This document shows, piece by piece, positions 8,031 to 17,985 of a DNA stretch of 64,000 nt. Both the position numbers and the translations under genes were made by a program. The stretch's first letter is position 1; each line of letters starts with the position of its first letter. The stretch is from positions 682,001 through 746,000 of the forward strand of contig NZ_MVIH01000001.1 of assembly GCF_002086695.1 (NCBI RefSeq). Direction: 5' to 3'. The notes below the pieces were generated by a model. That model did no database searches, had not been told where the DNA came from, and was given only the letters and a program-made list of their open reading frames with translations. Origin of the DNA: Mycolicibacterium rhodesiae (GTDB lineage Bacteria; Actinomycetota; Actinomycetes; Mycobacteriales; Mycobacteriaceae).

Positions 8031-8753
8031 TCAGCGCGGATGTGCCTGTGCCGCATCGACGATCCTGGCCGCGACTTCGGCCAACGGCACGTTCGTGTCG
8101 TGCGACAGCTGCCGCAACATCTCGAACGCCTGGGTGGCGTCCTTGCTGTAGCGCTCCATGATCATGCCCTTGGCCTGCCCGATGATGTCGCGGCTGGCCA
8201 AAGCCTCCTGAAACTGTGATTCGCGTCGGGCCGCGTCCCAGACCAACGCCGAGTGCGCCGCGAACAGCGAACCGAGCTGGCGGGTTTGGTCGTCGAACGC
8301 ATGTGGACGGTCGGCGAAGATGTTCAGCGCGCCTATCGACCTGTCCGTGATGAACAGCTGAAAACCCATGATGCTGCGTACCGCCGTGGTCTGCAGCGCA
8401 TGGGTGCAGAAGTTCGGCCAGCGTGTCTCGCGGGAAAGATCCTCCACGTGGACCACTCGGTGCTCCCATGCGGTCGACAGACACGGGCCTTCTCCGGTGC
8501 GGCGTTGAATGTCGTCGATCCGGATCGCCGCCTGGTTGGTCGCCGCCGGGGTGTCGATCTCGAATTGGCCTGCCGTCACAGTGATGTTCGCGTACTCCGC
8601 ACCGGGTAATTCCGCGACAGCATGCTCCACCAGTTCGGCGGCCACCCCGCCCTCGAGGCTTCGCCGTTCGTACAGGCGCCGAGTGATGTCGCCGATGCGC
8701 GCAGCGGCGTCCGCAACGGAGAATCCACGGTCGACCGACATGGCAGATGCCAT
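8031..8753 (-). CDS. GAF-ANTAR domain RNA-binding regulator
   Basis: About 240 aa. The middle (about residues 45-165) is a GAF domain, with GEGPCLSTAWEHRVVHVEDL and RSIMGFQLFITDRSIGALNI. The C-terminal about 60 residues are an ANTAR domain (SRDIIGQAKGMIMERY, with the A..mL...S......l..vA..iv pattern). ANTAR proteins bind tandem RNA hairpins as antiterminators; mycobacterial members act on translation-related genes. The start at 8753 is one choice; ATG 8741 is equally possible because neither has a strong ribosome site. It converges on the sigma factor gene (7 bp apart) and is divergent from a membrane protein. Confidence 0.85.
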   Translation of the reverse strand: MASAMSVDRGFSVADAAARIGDITRRLYERRSLEGGVAAELVEHAVAELPGAEYANITVTAGQFEIDTPAATNQAAIRIDDIQRRTGEGPCLSTAWEHRVVHVEDLSRETRWPNFCTHALQTTAVRSIMGFQLFITDRSIGALNIFADRPHAFDDQTRQLGSLFAAHSALVWDAARRESQFQEALASRDIIGQAKGMIMERYSKDATQAFEMLRQLSHDTNVPLAEVAARIVDAAQAHPR

Positions 8754-8798
8754 ACCCGCCACGATGGATAGTGCAACATCGGCGCTGAGGAGATTTCG

Positions 8799-9875
8799 AT
8801 GACCGAGCAGACCCGCGTGCGTCGCGGACCGATCACCCGTAACGCCACTGGTCTGACGTCGGCCGAGGCCTTCGTCATCATCGCGATCGCGACGATCCTG
8901 CTGACCCGGCTCTATCTGCAACTCACCGGCTACCCGCAGGTCGGCGGTGGCGATCTACACATTGCGCATGCGCTGTGGGGCGGAGCCTTGATGATGATCG
9001 CCTTGCTGACCGGCTGGATGGTTCTGGGCTCAGGCCCGCGGTCGCTGGCCGTGGTGTTGGGCGGGATCGGCTTCGGCCTGTTCCTCGACGAGGTGGGCAA
9101 GTTCGTCACCAAGGACAACGACTACTTCTACGGACCGTCCGCGGAGATCATGTATGTCCTGGTCTGCCTGATCCTCGCCGTCGCGCGCATAGTGCGGGCG
9201 ATCCGACCGCTCAGTGCGCGTGAATGCCTGGCGTCGTCGGCGGCGATCGCCACCGACGGTGTGGCGCGCGGACTGCCCGACCATCGCCGCGAGATCGGTC
9301 TGCGACTCGTCGAGTACGCCCGAGCCAGGGGAGCGTCGACCGATGACGTCGAGCATGTCCGCGCGTTGTTGCTCTCGGCAGCGCACGCCACCGATCGCGG
9401 CTACCGCGCGCGGCGATGGGCAGAACGTCTGATTCCCAACGTGTTTCGAAGCCCGAAGTGGGTGCCGTGGGTGGGCTGGCTATTGGTGGGCGGTGCGGTC
9501 TTCGGCTTGCTCTTCCACGCGCTGGGGATCGCGTTGGGCGGCTACTTCTACCAAGACAGCCATGTCTCGATCCATCTGGCCGGCAAAACCCCGGCGACCC
9601 TCATCCTGATGGTCGGCGCCGCACTGACCCTGGCGATCGCGTTGCCTGCGATGATCGCGCTGCCGCGTACGACAAAGTTATGGCCGCTGCGGCTGCTCCG
9701 CACCGGGGCGCTGGTGTTCACCTTCCTCAGTGCGCTGGTGCATTTCGCGACCGAAGGATTCGCCGCTCTGATCACCCTGTCGATCGGTCTCTTCGGCCTG
9801 GCGATCCTGTCCTATCAAGTAGACGTCGCGACCGAGCGGGCGGCGCCTAGACCACCGACAGGTAGCGCCGAGTGA
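8799..9875 (+). CDS. Polytopic membrane protein of unknown function
   Basis: 358 aa with about seven hydrophobic helices, at roughly 22-42, 55-75, 83-100, 113-131, 217-240, 265-287 and 300-340. A conserved-looking cytoplasmic or loop segment reads HIAHALWGGALMM and FLDEVGKFVT; both carry His/Asp/Glu within or beside membrane helices. The start is supported by GAGGAGATTTCG directly before the ATG. The middle (140-215) is a hydrophilic helical domain. It is divergent from the GAF-ANTAR gene, so shared regulation is possible. I do not recognise the family by function. Confidence 0.75.
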   Translation: MTEQTRVRRGPITRNATGLTSAEAFVIIAIATILLTRLYLQLTGYPQVGGGDLHIAHALWGGALMMIALLTGWMVLGSGPRSLAVVLGGIGFGLFLDEVGKFVTKDNDYFYGPSAEIMYVLVCLILAVARIVRAIRPLSARECLASSAAIATDGVARGLPDHRREIGLRLVEYARARGASTDDVEHVRALLLSAAHATDRGYRARRWAERLIPNVFRSPKWVPWVGWLLVGGAVFGLLFHALGIALGGYFYQDSHVSIHLAGKTPATLILMVGAALTLAIALPAMIALPRTTKLWPLRLLRTGALVFTFLSALVHFATEGFAALITLSIGLFGLAILSYQVDVATERAAPRPPTGSAE

Positions 9876-10344
9876 TCACCCGCTGAACCAGCGCAGCGAC
9901 CGGCGCTCCGACCTGACTCCACCACGTGGCCGGCGTCGAGAACGCCACCACCTCGGCGTGTACCGACTCATCGCTGGGGTTGAAGCGAACGCCGAACATC
10001 TCCTCACCGGAGACAGCGTGGCCGGGCAGGCTGCCGTAGGCGAAGCCGCGGCGGTTGGTCTCGTCGACCACGTACACCACCCGACAGGGTGCGGCGAACG
10101 GACCCAGCCGCCCGAGCACGTCGGTGCCCACCTCGGCCACCTCCGTGGTGGCGGCGACCCGCAGACCGGCACCGCGCAGCATCCCGTAGCGCATCACCGA
10201 GTCCGCCGCGCGCTCGAAGCGCGCCCGCCCCCTGCCAATGCACGAGGACAACCGCACATGGTGGTAACCCGCCGGCAGACCCGCCGCCGTCGCGCCCACC
10301 TCGGCGTAGGTCAACGGCCGGCCGGCCAGGTCGCTGAGCTTCAC
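9847..10344 (-). CDS. DUF1990 family protein
   Basis: 165 aa from a GTG at 10344. The sequence pattern LTYAEVGAT..GLPAGYHH near the N-terminus, FERAADSVMRYGMLRGAG in the middle and GYGSLPGHAVSGEEMFGVR later is characteristic of the DUF1990 (YndJ-type) family. Function is unknown. The 3' end overlaps the convergent membrane-protein gene by 29 bp. A longer start at 10461 would overlap the next gene's coding region and add unrelated residues. Confidence 0.8.
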   Translation of the reverse strand: MKLSDLAGRPLTYAEVGATAAGLPAGYHHVRLSSCIGRGRARFERAADSVMRYGMLRGAGLRVAATTEVAEVGTDVLGRLGPFAAPCRVVYVVDETNRRGFAYGSLPGHAVSGEEMFGVRFNPSDESVHAEVVAFSTPATWWSQVGAPVAALVQRVITRRYLSVV

Positions 10345-10426
10345 CGCTACAGCCTGCCATTGCTTACGTACTCTCGACGTGAGCGGCTCGCATCCGGCCG
10401 CATACGGTAACCAGGTGGTAGAGGAC

Positions 10427-11044
10427 ATGACGGCGGCACTCCATCCCGGTGGCGGATTCAACCCGCCGGTGCCGACGGGCCGGGGTGGGCCCGATTACGG
10501 CCGGTTCATCGACGCGGTGCGCGACCTTCAAGACCATGCCCGCGCCGTCGACGCGCCGGACGACGTGATCACCGAGGCCGCCGATCTCCTCGAGCGGGCG
10601 TCGGCGCTGTTGACGCCGTACGACGCCGACGAATGGACCACACCATCGGGCCGCCGCACCGACCTGCCGATGCGGGGCAACATCCTGTCCATTCCCAACG
10701 AGACAGAAATCGGCGAGGACGGACGGCTGCGCGGCTGGGCCCGGTTCCGTCGCTATCACCTGGGCCGCAACGGGGCCGTGCACGGCGGCCTGATTGCCCA
10801 CCTCTTTGACTCGGTGCTCGGCAAGACGTCTTTCGTGCTCACCGGCGGGCCGTATCAGCGCACCGCCTACCTGCACGTCAACTACCGCAAGATCGTGCCC
10901 ATCGAGACAGAACTCCAGGTCGAGGCCGGTGTCGTGCGCACCGAGGGGCGCAAGATCTACGTCGACATCCGGCTGTGCGACGGCGACGATCTGCTGGCCG
11001 ACGGTGAGGGGCTTTTCGTGCTGCTGAAACCAGGTCAACCGTGA
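10427..11044 (+). CDS. PaaI-like hotdog-fold thioesterase
   Basis: About 205 aa. The C-terminal 120 residues show the hotdog thioesterase pattern: HLGRNGAVHGGLIAHLFDSVLG contains the GxVHGG signature and the long central helix, and TAYLHVNYRKIVPIETEL is the following strand. The N-terminal 85 residues are a less conserved helical extension. The start is uncertain: ATG 10427 is given, but GTG 10415 and GTG 10379 are in frame. The stop overlaps the next start (GTGA), so it is coupled to the membrane protein downstream. Likely substrate: a small acyl-CoA. Confidence 0.75.
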   Translation: MTAALHPGGGFNPPVPTGRGGPDYGRFIDAVRDLQDHARAVDAPDDVITEAADLLERASALLTPYDADEWTTPSGRRTDLPMRGNILSIPNETEIGEDGRLRGWARFRRYHLGRNGAVHGGLIAHLFDSVLGKTSFVLTGGPYQRTAYLHVNYRKIVPIETELQVEAGVVRTEGRKIYVDIRLCDGDDLLADGEGLFVLLKPGQP

Positions 11045-11454
11045 AGCGATTACTGCAGCAGTGGAAGCACCGGCGGGAGCGGTTGAGGCACCGCCCGGTC
11101 GCCGATTTCGTCTACCGGGCGGTCGTTGGCGTCGTGGGGCTCGCCATTCTTGCCGTCGGGATCGTCGCCATTCCGTACCCGGGCCCCGGCTGGGCGATCG
11201 TGTTCGTCGGGCTCGCGATATTGGCGAGCGAGTTCTATTGGGCCCACCGCACCCTGTCGTTCACCCGGGACCGCTACGACAGTGTCATGTCATGGTTCCG
11301 CAGGCAGGGCAGGTGGGTTCAGGCGCTGGGTGCGGTGTTCACCGCCGCGGTCGTGGTCGCCACGCTGTGGCTGTTCGGCGCGGTCGGCTGGTCTGCGGGA
11401 CTGCTGGGCTTCGACCATCCGGCCTTGCACAGCCCCATCGGCCTCGGCGCCTGA
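11041..11454 (+). CDS. PGPGW-motif membrane protein (TIGR02611 family)
   Basis: 137 aa, GTG start in a 4-bp overlap with the thioesterase gene. The N-terminus is strongly basic (KRLLQQWKHRRERLRHRP), followed by two closely packed hydrophobic helices around the diagnostic PYPGPGWAIVF motif (about 45-60) and a third helix at 95-120. This is the actinobacterial TIGR02611/PGPGW transmembrane family found next to thrS in mycobacteria. Function unknown. Confidence 0.85.
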   Translation: MKRLLQQWKHRRERLRHRPVADFVYRAVVGVVGLAILAVGIVAIPYPGPGWAIVFVGLAILASEFYWAHRTLSFTRDRYDSVMSWFRRQGRWVQALGAVFTAAVVVATLWLFGAVGWSAGLLGFDHPALHSPIGLGA

Positions 11455-11540
11455 CCAGCACCCCGATAGCATGGTCGGCGATTCCTGCCGCCCCCGGCGA
11501 GAATCGCAAGTGAGCCCCACGACGCCGAAAGAGGCCAGCG

Positions 11541-13592
11541 ATGACCGCCCCCGCACACCCCGCCCCAGCAGCACCGATCCGGGTGCCTGCCGGGACTACC
11601 GCGGGCGCTGCGGTGCGCGACGCAGGCCTGCCGAGCCGCGGCGAACCCGGCGCGATTGTCGTGGTGCGCGACGCCGAGGACAAGCTGCGTGACCTGAGCT
11701 GGACGCCGGACGCCGACGTCGAGGTCATCCCGGTGGCCGCCGACACCGAGGACGGCCGCAGCGTGATCCGGCACTCGGCCGCCCATGTTCTGGCTCAGGC
11801 TGTGCAGGAACTCTTCCCGCAGGCCAAGCTCGGTATCGGACCGCCGATCACCGACGGTTTCTACTACGACTTCGACGTGCCCGAGGCGTTCACGCCCGAG
11901 GACCTGGAGAAGCTCGAGAAGCGGATGGCCAAGATCGTCAAGGACGGTCAGCTGTTCTCGCGCCGGGTCTACGAGTCCAAGGACCAAGCCCGCGCCGAAC
12001 TTGCCAACGAGCCCTACAAGCTCGAACTCGTCGACGACAAATCCGGCGACGCTGACATCATGGAGGTCGGCGGCGACGAGCTGACCGCCTACGACAACCT
12101 CAATCCCCGCACACGTGAACGGGTTTGGGGTGACCTGTGCCGCGGTCCGCACATTCCGACCACCCGCTACATTCCGGCCTTCAAGCTCACCCGCAGCTCG
12201 GCGGCCTACTGGCGCGGTGACCAGAACAACGCCAGCCTGCAGCGCATCTATGGCACGGCGTGGGAATCGCAGGAGGCGCTGGACCGCCACCTCGAATTGA
12301 TCGAGGAGGCGCAGCGCCGCGACCATCGCAAGCTCGGCGTGGAGCTGGACCTGTTCAGCTTCCCGGACGAATTGGGTTCGGGCCTACCGGTTTTCCACCC
12401 GAAGGGCGGCATCATCCGCCGCGAGCTGGAGGACTATTCGCGCCGTAAGCACGAGCAGGCCGGCTACGAGTTCGTCAACACGCCGCACATCACCAAAGAA
12501 CAGCTCTACATCACCTCCGGCCATCTGGAGTGGTACGCCGACGGCATGTTCCCCCCGATGCACATCGACGCCGAGTTCAACGAGGACGGCACGCTGCGCA
12601 AGCCGGGCCAGGATTACTACCTCAAGCCGATGAACTGCCCGATGCACCACCTGATCTACCGGTCGCGCGGGCGGTCTTACCGAGAACTTCCGTTGCGGCT
12701 CTTCGAGTTCGGCTCGGTGTACCGCTACGAGAAGTCCGGCGTGGTGCACGGTCTGACCCGCGTGCGCGGTATGACGCAGGACGATTCGCACATCTACACC
12801 ACCCGCGAGCAGATGCGCGACGAGCTCGCCTCGCTGCTGCGGTTCGTGCTCGAGCTGCTCGCCGACTACGGTCTCAACGACTTCTACCTGGAGCTCTCCA
12901 CGAAGAACGAGGAGAAGGCCGTCGGCTCCGACGAGATGTGGGACGAAGCCACCGAGACACTTCGGGAAGTCGCGGAATCGTCCGGTCTGCACCTGGTGCC
13001 GGACCCGGGTGGCGCGGCGTTCTACGGACCGAAGATCTCCGTCCAGGTCAAGGACGCGTTGGGTCGTAGCTGGCAGATGTCGACCATCCAGCTGGACTTC
13101 AACATGCCGGACCGTTTCGAGTTGGAGTACACCGCCGCCGACGGTTCCCGGCAGCGGCCGGTGCTGATCCACCGCGCGCTGTTCGGTTCGATCGAACGGT
13201 TCTTCGGGGTACTCACCGAGCATTACGCAGGCGCCTTCCCGGCATGGCTGGCACCGGTGCAGGTGGTCGGCATACCGGTGGCCGACGCACACCTGCCGTA
13301 TCTGGAAGATGTTGCCGCCGAACTCAAATCGCGCGGTGTGCGGGTCGACGTCGACGGCAGTGACGACCGGATGGCCAAGAAGATCGTCAACCACACCAAC
13401 CAGAAGGTGCCGTTCATGCTGCTCGCGGGCGACCGCGACGTCGAGGCTGGCGCGGTGAGCTTCCGGTTCGGTGACCGCACCCAGATCAACGGAGTGCCCC
13501 GCGGGCAGGCGGTCGAGACGATTGTGAAATGGATCGCCGATCGCGAGAATGCCGTCCCCACAGCCGAACTGGTGAAGGTCGACGGTGGCTGA
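11541..13592 (+). CDS. thrS: Threonyl-tRNA synthetase
   Basis: 683 aa, cytoplasmic; charges tRNA-Thr with threonine. A short TGS domain (1-75) is followed by the editing domain with [11 protein letters not shown] (about 75-90). The class II core (about 280-560) contains [21 protein letters not shown] as motif 1/2 and [14 protein letters not shown] with zinc and ATP residues. The anticodon-binding domain is at the C-terminus. Length is normal for mycobacteria (about 690). It begins an operon running through the HIT, pgsA, patA, pimA and Nudix genes. I saw no T-box leader in the 86 bp before it. Confidence 0.97.
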   Translation: MTAPAHPAPAAPIRVPAGTTAGAAVRDAGLPSRGEPGAIVVVRDAEDKLRDLSWTPDADVEVIPVAADTEDGRSVIRHSAAHVLAQAVQELFPQAKLGIGPPITDGFYYDFDVPEAFTPEDLEKLEKRMAKIVKDGQLFSRRVYESKDQARAELANEPYKLELVDDKSGDADIMEVGGDELTAYDNLNPRTRERVWGDLCRGPHIPTTRYIPAFKLTRSSAAYWRGDQNNASLQRIYGTAWESQEALDRHLELIEEAQRRDHRKLGVELDLFSFPDELGSGLPVFHPKGGIIRRELEDYSRRKHEQAGYEFVNTPHITKEQLYITSGHLEWYADGMFPPMHIDAEFNEDGTLRKPGQDYYLKPMNCPMHHLIYRSRGRSYRELPLRLFEFGSVYRYEKSGVVHGLTRVRGMTQDDSHIYTTREQMRDELASLLRFVLELLADYGLNDFYLELSTKNEEKAVGSDEMWDEATETLREVAESSGLHLVPDPGGAAFYGPKISVQVKDALGRSWQMSTIQLDFNMPDRFELEYTAADGSRQRPVLIHRALFGSIERFFGVLTEHYAGAFPAWLAPVQVVGIPVADAHLPYLEDVAAELKSRGVRVDVDGSDDRMAKKIVNHTNQKVPFMLLAGDRDVEAGAVSFRFGDRTQINGVPRGQAVETIVKWIADRENAVPTAELVKVDGG

Positions 13593-14157
13593 CAACGCGG
13601 AGGCGTACATCGATCGGGGCGCGGGTGAACCCGACCGCCTGCAGCGGCTGTGGACGCCGCACCGGATGAACTACATCCTCGACGTCCCCGCGAACAAGGC
13701 GGACAAGGGATCCGCGGGGTCGGCGGGATCCTCGGAGCCGTTCACCTTCATCCCCACCCTCCCCGACGAGGACGGTCTGGTGGTGGCCCGCGGCGAGCAG
13801 GTCTACGTCGTGCTCAATCTCTATCCGTACAACCCGGGCCATCTCATGGTGGTGCCGTACCGGCGCGTGTCGGAACTGGAGGATCTGTCCACCGGCGAGA
13901 GCGCTGAGCTGATGGCGTTCACCCAGAAGGCGATTCGCGTCATCAAGTCGGTGTCGAGCCCGGACGGCTTCAACGTCGGGCTCAACCTCGGTAAGTCCGC
14001 CGGGGGTTCGCTGGCCGAGCACTTGCACATGCATGTGGTGCCGCGCTGGGCCGGCGACGCCAACTTCATCACCGTCGTCGGTGAGACGAAGGTGATCCCG
14101 CAGCTGCTGCGCGACACCCGCAAGCTGCTGGCCGACGAATGGGTGGCTCAGCCGTGA
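13585..14157 (+). CDS. HIT-family dinucleoside polyphosphate phosphorylase/hydrolase
   Basis: 190 aa, GTG start overlapping the last 8 bp of thrS. The histidine triad [10 protein letters not shown] (about residues 147-156) is intact. Upstream [19 protein letters not shown] is the typical HIT beta-strand region. The mycobacterial ortholog at this position (Rv2613c type) is an Ap4A phosphorylase, fitting its coupling to an aminoacyl-tRNA synthetase, which can make Ap4A as a side product. The stop overlaps the pgsA start. Confidence 0.9.
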   Translation: MADNAEAYIDRGAGEPDRLQRLWTPHRMNYILDVPANKADKGSAGSAGSSEPFTFIPTLPDEDGLVVARGEQVYVVLNLYPYNPGHLMVVPYRRVSELEDLSTGESAELMAFTQKAIRVIKSVSSPDGFNVGLNLGKSAGGSLAEHLHMHVVPRWAGDANFITVVGETKVIPQLLRDTRKLLADEWVAQP

Positions 14158-14834
14158 GCGACTTCTACCTGATGACCCGGGCGGCGTACGCCAAGCTCAG
14201 CACTCCGGTGGCGAAGGGGGCGCTCAAGATCGGGCTGACCCCCGACATGGTGACGATCATCGGCACCGCCGGCTCGGTGCTGGCCGCGCTCATCATGTTC
14301 CCGATCGGCCAGCTCTGGTGGGGCTCGGTGGCGGTGTTCGTCTTCGTGCTGGCCGACATGCTCGACGGTGCGATGGCGCGCCAGCGCGGCGGCGGCACCC
14401 GGTTCGGTGCTGTGCTCGATGCCACCTGTGACCGGATCAGCGACGGCGCGATCTTCTGCGGTCTGTTGTGGTGGGTGGCGTTCAGCATGCACAGCTCATC
14501 GCTGGCGGTGGCCACGATGATCTGCCTGGTGACCTCGCAGGTCATCTCCTACGTCAAGGCGCGCGCGGAGGCCAGCGGTCTCGAGGGCGGCGGCGGGCTG
14601 ATCGAGCGACCCGAGCGGCTGATCATCGTGCTGGTCGGAGCGGGCTTCTCCGACCTGCCGTTCTTCCCGATGCCGGTGGTGTTGCCCATCGCGATGTGGC
14701 TGCTGGCGGTGACCAGCCTGGTCACGGTCGGCCAGCGGGTGCACTCGGTGCGCTCCAGTGCGGGAGCCATGGACAAGATCACGCCGGCCACCGCGCAACC
14801 GGTCGGCGACGACGCCGAAGGCACCGAGCCGTGA
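14154..14834 (+). CDS. pgsA1: Phosphatidylinositol phosphate synthase (CDP-alcohol phosphatidyltransferase)
   Basis: 226 aa membrane enzyme that joins CDP-diacylglycerol to inositol phosphate, the first step toward phosphatidylinositol and its mannosides. The complete CDP-alcohol phosphotransferase motif is visible from DMLDG to ATCD (D-x2-DG-x2-AR-x8-G-x3-D-x3-D). Five to six transmembrane helices surround it. The GTG at 14154 overlaps the HIT stop by 4 bp. It leads directly into patA and pimA, which act on its product. Confidence 0.93.
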   Translation: MSDFYLMTRAAYAKLSTPVAKGALKIGLTPDMVTIIGTAGSVLAALIMFPIGQLWWGSVAVFVFVLADMLDGAMARQRGGGTRFGAVLDATCDRISDGAIFCGLLWWVAFSMHSSSLAVATMICLVTSQVISYVKARAEASGLEGGGGLIERPERLIIVLVGAGFSDLPFFPMPVVLPIAMWLLAVTSLVTVGQRVHSVRSSAGAMDKITPATAQPVGDDAEGTEP

Positions 14835-15781
14835 TCACCACCCCGGGGCAGCTATGGACGGCCGGCCGCAACCGGCTGCCTCGGACCGATCTGTTCAGCG
14901 ACCTCGGCTACGCCGCGGGGTGGCGGATGGTGCGTGCGATGCCGGAATTCGTGGCGCGCAACGCTTTCGAGGCCGGTGCCTGGTATGCGGCCCAAGGCGG
15001 CGGTCCCGAGCAGCTGCGTAAGAATCTGGCCCGAGTGATCGGCGCCACCCCCGCCGAGGTGCCGGACTCGCTGATTCGTGCCTCGCTGGCCTCCTACGCC
15101 CGGTACTGGCGGGAGGCGTTCCGATTGCCGACGATGGACCACAAAGCGCTTGGCGCCCAGATCGACAAGGCGGTGACGGGCAAGCAGTACCTGGAGGCTG
15201 CCCTGGCCGCAGGACGCGGAGCGGTCCTCGCGCTGCCGCACAGTGGCAACTGGGACATGGCCGGGGTCTGGCTGGTCCAGGCCAACGGCACCTTCACCAC
15301 GGTCGCCGAGCGCCTCAAGCCGGAGTCGCTGTACAAGCGCTTCCTCGACTACCGCGAAAGTCTCGGTTTCGAGGTGCTGCCCCTGACCGGCGGCGATCGA
15401 CCCGCCTACGAGGTGCTCGTCGAGCGGTTGCGGGATAACCGCGTTGTCTGTTTGATGGCCGAACGCGACCTGAGTCGCTCGGGAGTGCCGGTCGATCTGT
15501 TCGGAGAGGCCACCCGGATGCCGGCCGGCTCGGCCAAGCTCGCTCTGGACACCGGCGCCGCTCTGATTCCGGTGCACTCCTGGTTCACCGATGACGGCTG
15601 GGTCGTCGACTTCTTCCCCGAGTTGGACTGCTCCAGCGGTGATGTCGGCGTGATCACCCAGGCACTGGCCGACCAGTTCGGCACCAACATCGCCGCGCAC
15701 CCCGAGGACTGGCACATGATGCAGCCGCAGTGGCTGGCCGACCTGTCCGATGAGCGACAGGCCAGGTTGAGGGAGCCCTGA
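14831..15781 (+). CDS. patA: Phosphatidylinositol mannoside acyltransferase
   Basis: 316 aa, GTG start in a 4-bp overlap with pgsA1. It belongs to the lauroyl/HtrB-like acyltransferase family; the catalytic HSGNWD (H137-x4-D142) is present. It transfers a palmitoyl group from acyl-CoA to the 6-position of the mannose added by PimA, on the cytosolic face of the membrane. Length and gene order match mycobacterial PatA (Rv2611c position). The stop and the pimA start share one base (TGATG). Confidence 0.93.
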   Translation: MITTPGQLWTAGRNRLPRTDLFSDLGYAAGWRMVRAMPEFVARNAFEAGAWYAAQGGGPEQLRKNLARVIGATPAEVPDSLIRASLASYARYWREAFRLPTMDHKALGAQIDKAVTGKQYLEAALAAGRGAVLALPHSGNWDMAGVWLVQANGTFTTVAERLKPESLYKRFLDYRESLGFEVLPLTGGDRPAYEVLVERLRDNRVVCLMAERDLSRSGVPVDLFGEATRMPAGSAKLALDTGAALIPVHSWFTDDGWVVDFFPELDCSSGDVGVITQALADQFGTNIAAHPEDWHMMQPQWLADLSDERQARLREP

Positions 15782-16941
15782 TGCGGATCGGGATGGTCTG
15801 CCCGTACTCGTTCGACGTGCCCGGTGGGGTGCAGTCGCACATTCTGCAGCTGGCCGAGGTGATGCGCAGGCGCGGCCACGAGGTCAGCGTGCTCGCCCCG
15901 TCGTCGCCGCACGTGCAGCTGCCGGAGTACGTGGTCTCCGGCGGCAAGGCGGTTCCGATTCCCTACAACGGGTCGGTGGCGCGGCTGCGGTTCGGCCCGG
16001 CCACTCATCGCAAGGTGAAGAAGTGGCTCATCGGCGGTGATTTCGACGTGCTGCACCTGCACGAGCCGAACGCGCCCAGCCTGTCGATGCTGGCCCTGCA
16101 GGCGGCCGAAGGCCCGATCGTGGCGACCTTCCACACCTCCACCACAAAGTCGTTGACGCTCAGCGTGTTTCAGGGGATTCTGCGGCCGTATCACGAGAAG
16201 ATCGTCGGCCGGATCGCGGTGTCCGATCTGGCGCGGCGCTGGCAGATGGAAGCGCTGGGTTCCGACGCCGTCGAGATTCCCAACGGCGTCGACGTGGCCG
16301 CTCTGGCCTCGGCGCGACCCCTCGACGGTTACCCGCGCCCCGGCAAGACGGTGCTGTTCCTCGGGCGGTTCGACGAACCACGCAAGGGGATGGCGGTCCT
16401 GGTCGGTGCGCTGCCCCGGCTCGTCGAGCAGTTCGAGGACATCGAGATCTTGATCGTCGGCCGCGGTGACGAGGACAAGCTGCGGGAGGAGTGCGGCGAG
16501 CTGGCCGGCCACCTGAGGTTCCTCGGTCAGGTCGACGATGCCGAGAAGGCGGCCGCACTGCGCAGCGCCGACGTCTACTGCGCGCCGCACACCGGTGGTG
16601 AGAGCTTCGGAATCGTGCTGGTCGAGGCGATGGCCGCAGGCACACCCGTGGTGGCCAGTGACCTCGACGCGTTTCGGCGGGTGCTGCTCGACGGCAAGGC
16701 AGGCCGACTGGTTCCCGTGGACGACTCAGCTGCGATGGCCGACGCGCTGATCGAACTGCTCGACGACGACGCCCTGCGCGCGCGGTACGTGAAAGCCGCC
16801 GACGTCGCGGTGCGCCGCTACGACTGGCCGGTGGTGGCCGACCAGATCATGCGGGTCTATGAGACCGTCGCGGGGGCCGGCATCAAAGTTCAGGTGGCGG
16901 GTTCGGCGGGCCGGAGCGAAGCGACTCGGGGGTTGGGCTAA
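15781..16941 (+). CDS. pimA: Phosphatidylinositol alpha-mannosyltransferase
   Basis: 386 aa GT4 enzyme of GT-B fold; it transfers mannose from GDP-mannose to the 2-position of phosphatidyl-myo-inositol. The N-terminal PGGVQSHILQLAEVM loop and the C-domain ESFGIVLVEAMAAGTPVV (ExxGxxxxE nucleotide-sugar motif) are intact. It starts on the last base of the patA stop. The last residues (AGSAGRSEATRGLG) are encoded by a short repeat described separately, so the C-terminal tail may vary between strains. Confidence 0.95.
   Translation: MRIGMVCPYSFDVPGGVQSHILQLAEVMRRRGHEVSVLAPSSPHVQLPEYVVSGGKAVPIPYNGSVARLRFGPATHRKVKKWLIGGDFDVLHLHEPNAPSLSMLALQAAEGPIVATFHTSTTKSLTLSVFQGILRPYHEKIVGRIAVSDLARRWQMEALGSDAVEIPNGVDVAALASARPLDGYPRPGKTVLFLGRFDEPRKGMAVLVGALPRLVEQFEDIEILIVGRGDEDKLREECGELAGHLRFLGQVDDAEKAAALRSADVYCAPHTGGESFGIVLVEAMAAGTPVVASDLDAFRRVLLDGKAGRLVPVDDSAAMADALIELLDDDALRARYVKAADVAVRRYDWPVVADQIMRVYETVAGAGIKVQVAGSAGRSEATRGLG
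16913..16932 (+). repeat. Copy A of a GGAGCGAAGCGAC repeat
   Basis: The sequence GGAGCGAAGCGACTCGGGGG lies in the 3' end of pimA. Related copies lie at 17986-18008 (opposite strand) and 59707-59729. It is translated here and forms part of the PimA C-terminal tail. Confidence 0.5.
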
Positions 16942-17979
16942 GTGCCTGCCCCGCTGTACTGGGTGTTGACCGCCGTCCTGATCGTCGTGCTGGTGGTCAG
17001 CGCCTTGCTGGCCCTGCAGACCGCCAATCGGCTGGACCGTCTGCACATCCGCTACGACCTGTCCTGGCAGGCGCTCGACGGGGCTCTGGCCCGGCGCGCG
17101 GTGGTGGCCCGCGCGGTGGCAGCCGACACCTATCGCGGCCGACCCGAAGGCAAGCGGCTTGCGGCGCTTGCCGATGCCGCCGAGCGTGCGCCCCGAAGCG
17201 GTCGCGAAGCCGCCGAGAACGAGCTGTCGGCCGCGCTGGCGAGGGTCGACCCCACGTCGATGCCGGTGTCGTTGGTGGCCGAGCTCGCTGACGCCGAGGC
17301 GCGGGTGCTGCTGGCCCGGCGGTTCCACAACGACGCCGTGCGCGACACCCTGGCCTTACGTGAACGGCGTCCGGTCCGGTGGCTGCGGCTGGCCGGAACC
17401 GCACCACTGCCGACCTACTTCGAGATCGCCGAGCGCGTTCCCGAATCCACCCCGGATGATTCCGATCAGATTGATCGCCGCACATCGGCGCGGGTGGTTC
17501 TACTCGACGACCAGGGCGCGGTGCTGTTGTTCTGCGGATCCGACCCGGCCTTCACCGGCGGCGAGGCGCCGCGGTGGTGGTTCACCGTTGGGGGGCAGGC
17601 GCTGCCCGGGGAACGGCTGGTCGATGCCGCGGTCCGAGAGATCCACGAAGAGACCGGACTGCGGGTCGACCCGGACGCGATGGTCGGGCCGGTGTGGCGC
17701 CGGGAGTCGATCATCGATTTCAACGGCGCCGTCATCGCCAGCCAGGAGTTCTACTTCGTACACCGCACCGCCCGGTTCGAACCGACCGCGGCCGGGCGGA
17801 CGCCGCTGGAACTGCGGTACATTCACGGCCACAGATGGTGTGACTCCAGCACGATCGTCGAGCTGGCCGCGAGCGGGCAGCGGGTGTATCCGCTGCAGCT
17901 CGGGGAACTGCTCGAGGAGGCGAACTCGCTGGCCGACGGCCGGGGCGGCCCGCGCAGGGAGCTGCACCCGATCCACTGA
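16942..17979 (+). CDS. Membrane-anchored Nudix hydrolase
   Basis: 345 aa, GTG start immediately after the pimA TAA. One N-terminal transmembrane helix (about 5-25) is followed by a helical LemA-like stalk (30-150) rich in Ala/Arg/Glu. The Nudix domain lies at about 175-310, with a full Nudix box [20 protein letters not shown] continued by TGL. It hydrolyses some nucleoside diphosphate-linked compound. Its position after pimA matches Rv2609c of M. tuberculosis. The fusion of membrane anchor, stalk and Nudix suggests membrane-associated housekeeping near PIM synthesis, which is inference. Confidence 0.88.
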   Translation: MPAPLYWVLTAVLIVVLVVSALLALQTANRLDRLHIRYDLSWQALDGALARRAVVARAVAADTYRGRPEGKRLAALADAAERAPRSGREAAENELSAALARVDPTSMPVSLVAELADAEARVLLARRFHNDAVRDTLALRERRPVRWLRLAGTAPLPTYFEIAERVPESTPDDSDQIDRRTSARVVLLDDQGAVLLFCGSDPAFTGGEAPRWWFTVGGQALPGERLVDAAVREIHEETGLRVDPDAMVGPVWRRESIIDFNGAVIASQEFYFVHRTARFEPTAAGRTPLELRYIHGHRWCDSSTIVELAASGQRVYPLQLGELLEEANSLADGRGGPRRELHPIH

Positions 17980-17985
17980 GCGGGG

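Noticed and set aside
11455..11540. T-box riboswitch before thrS
   Set aside because: Only 86 bp lie between the genes and no T-box sequence or specifier stem is visible.
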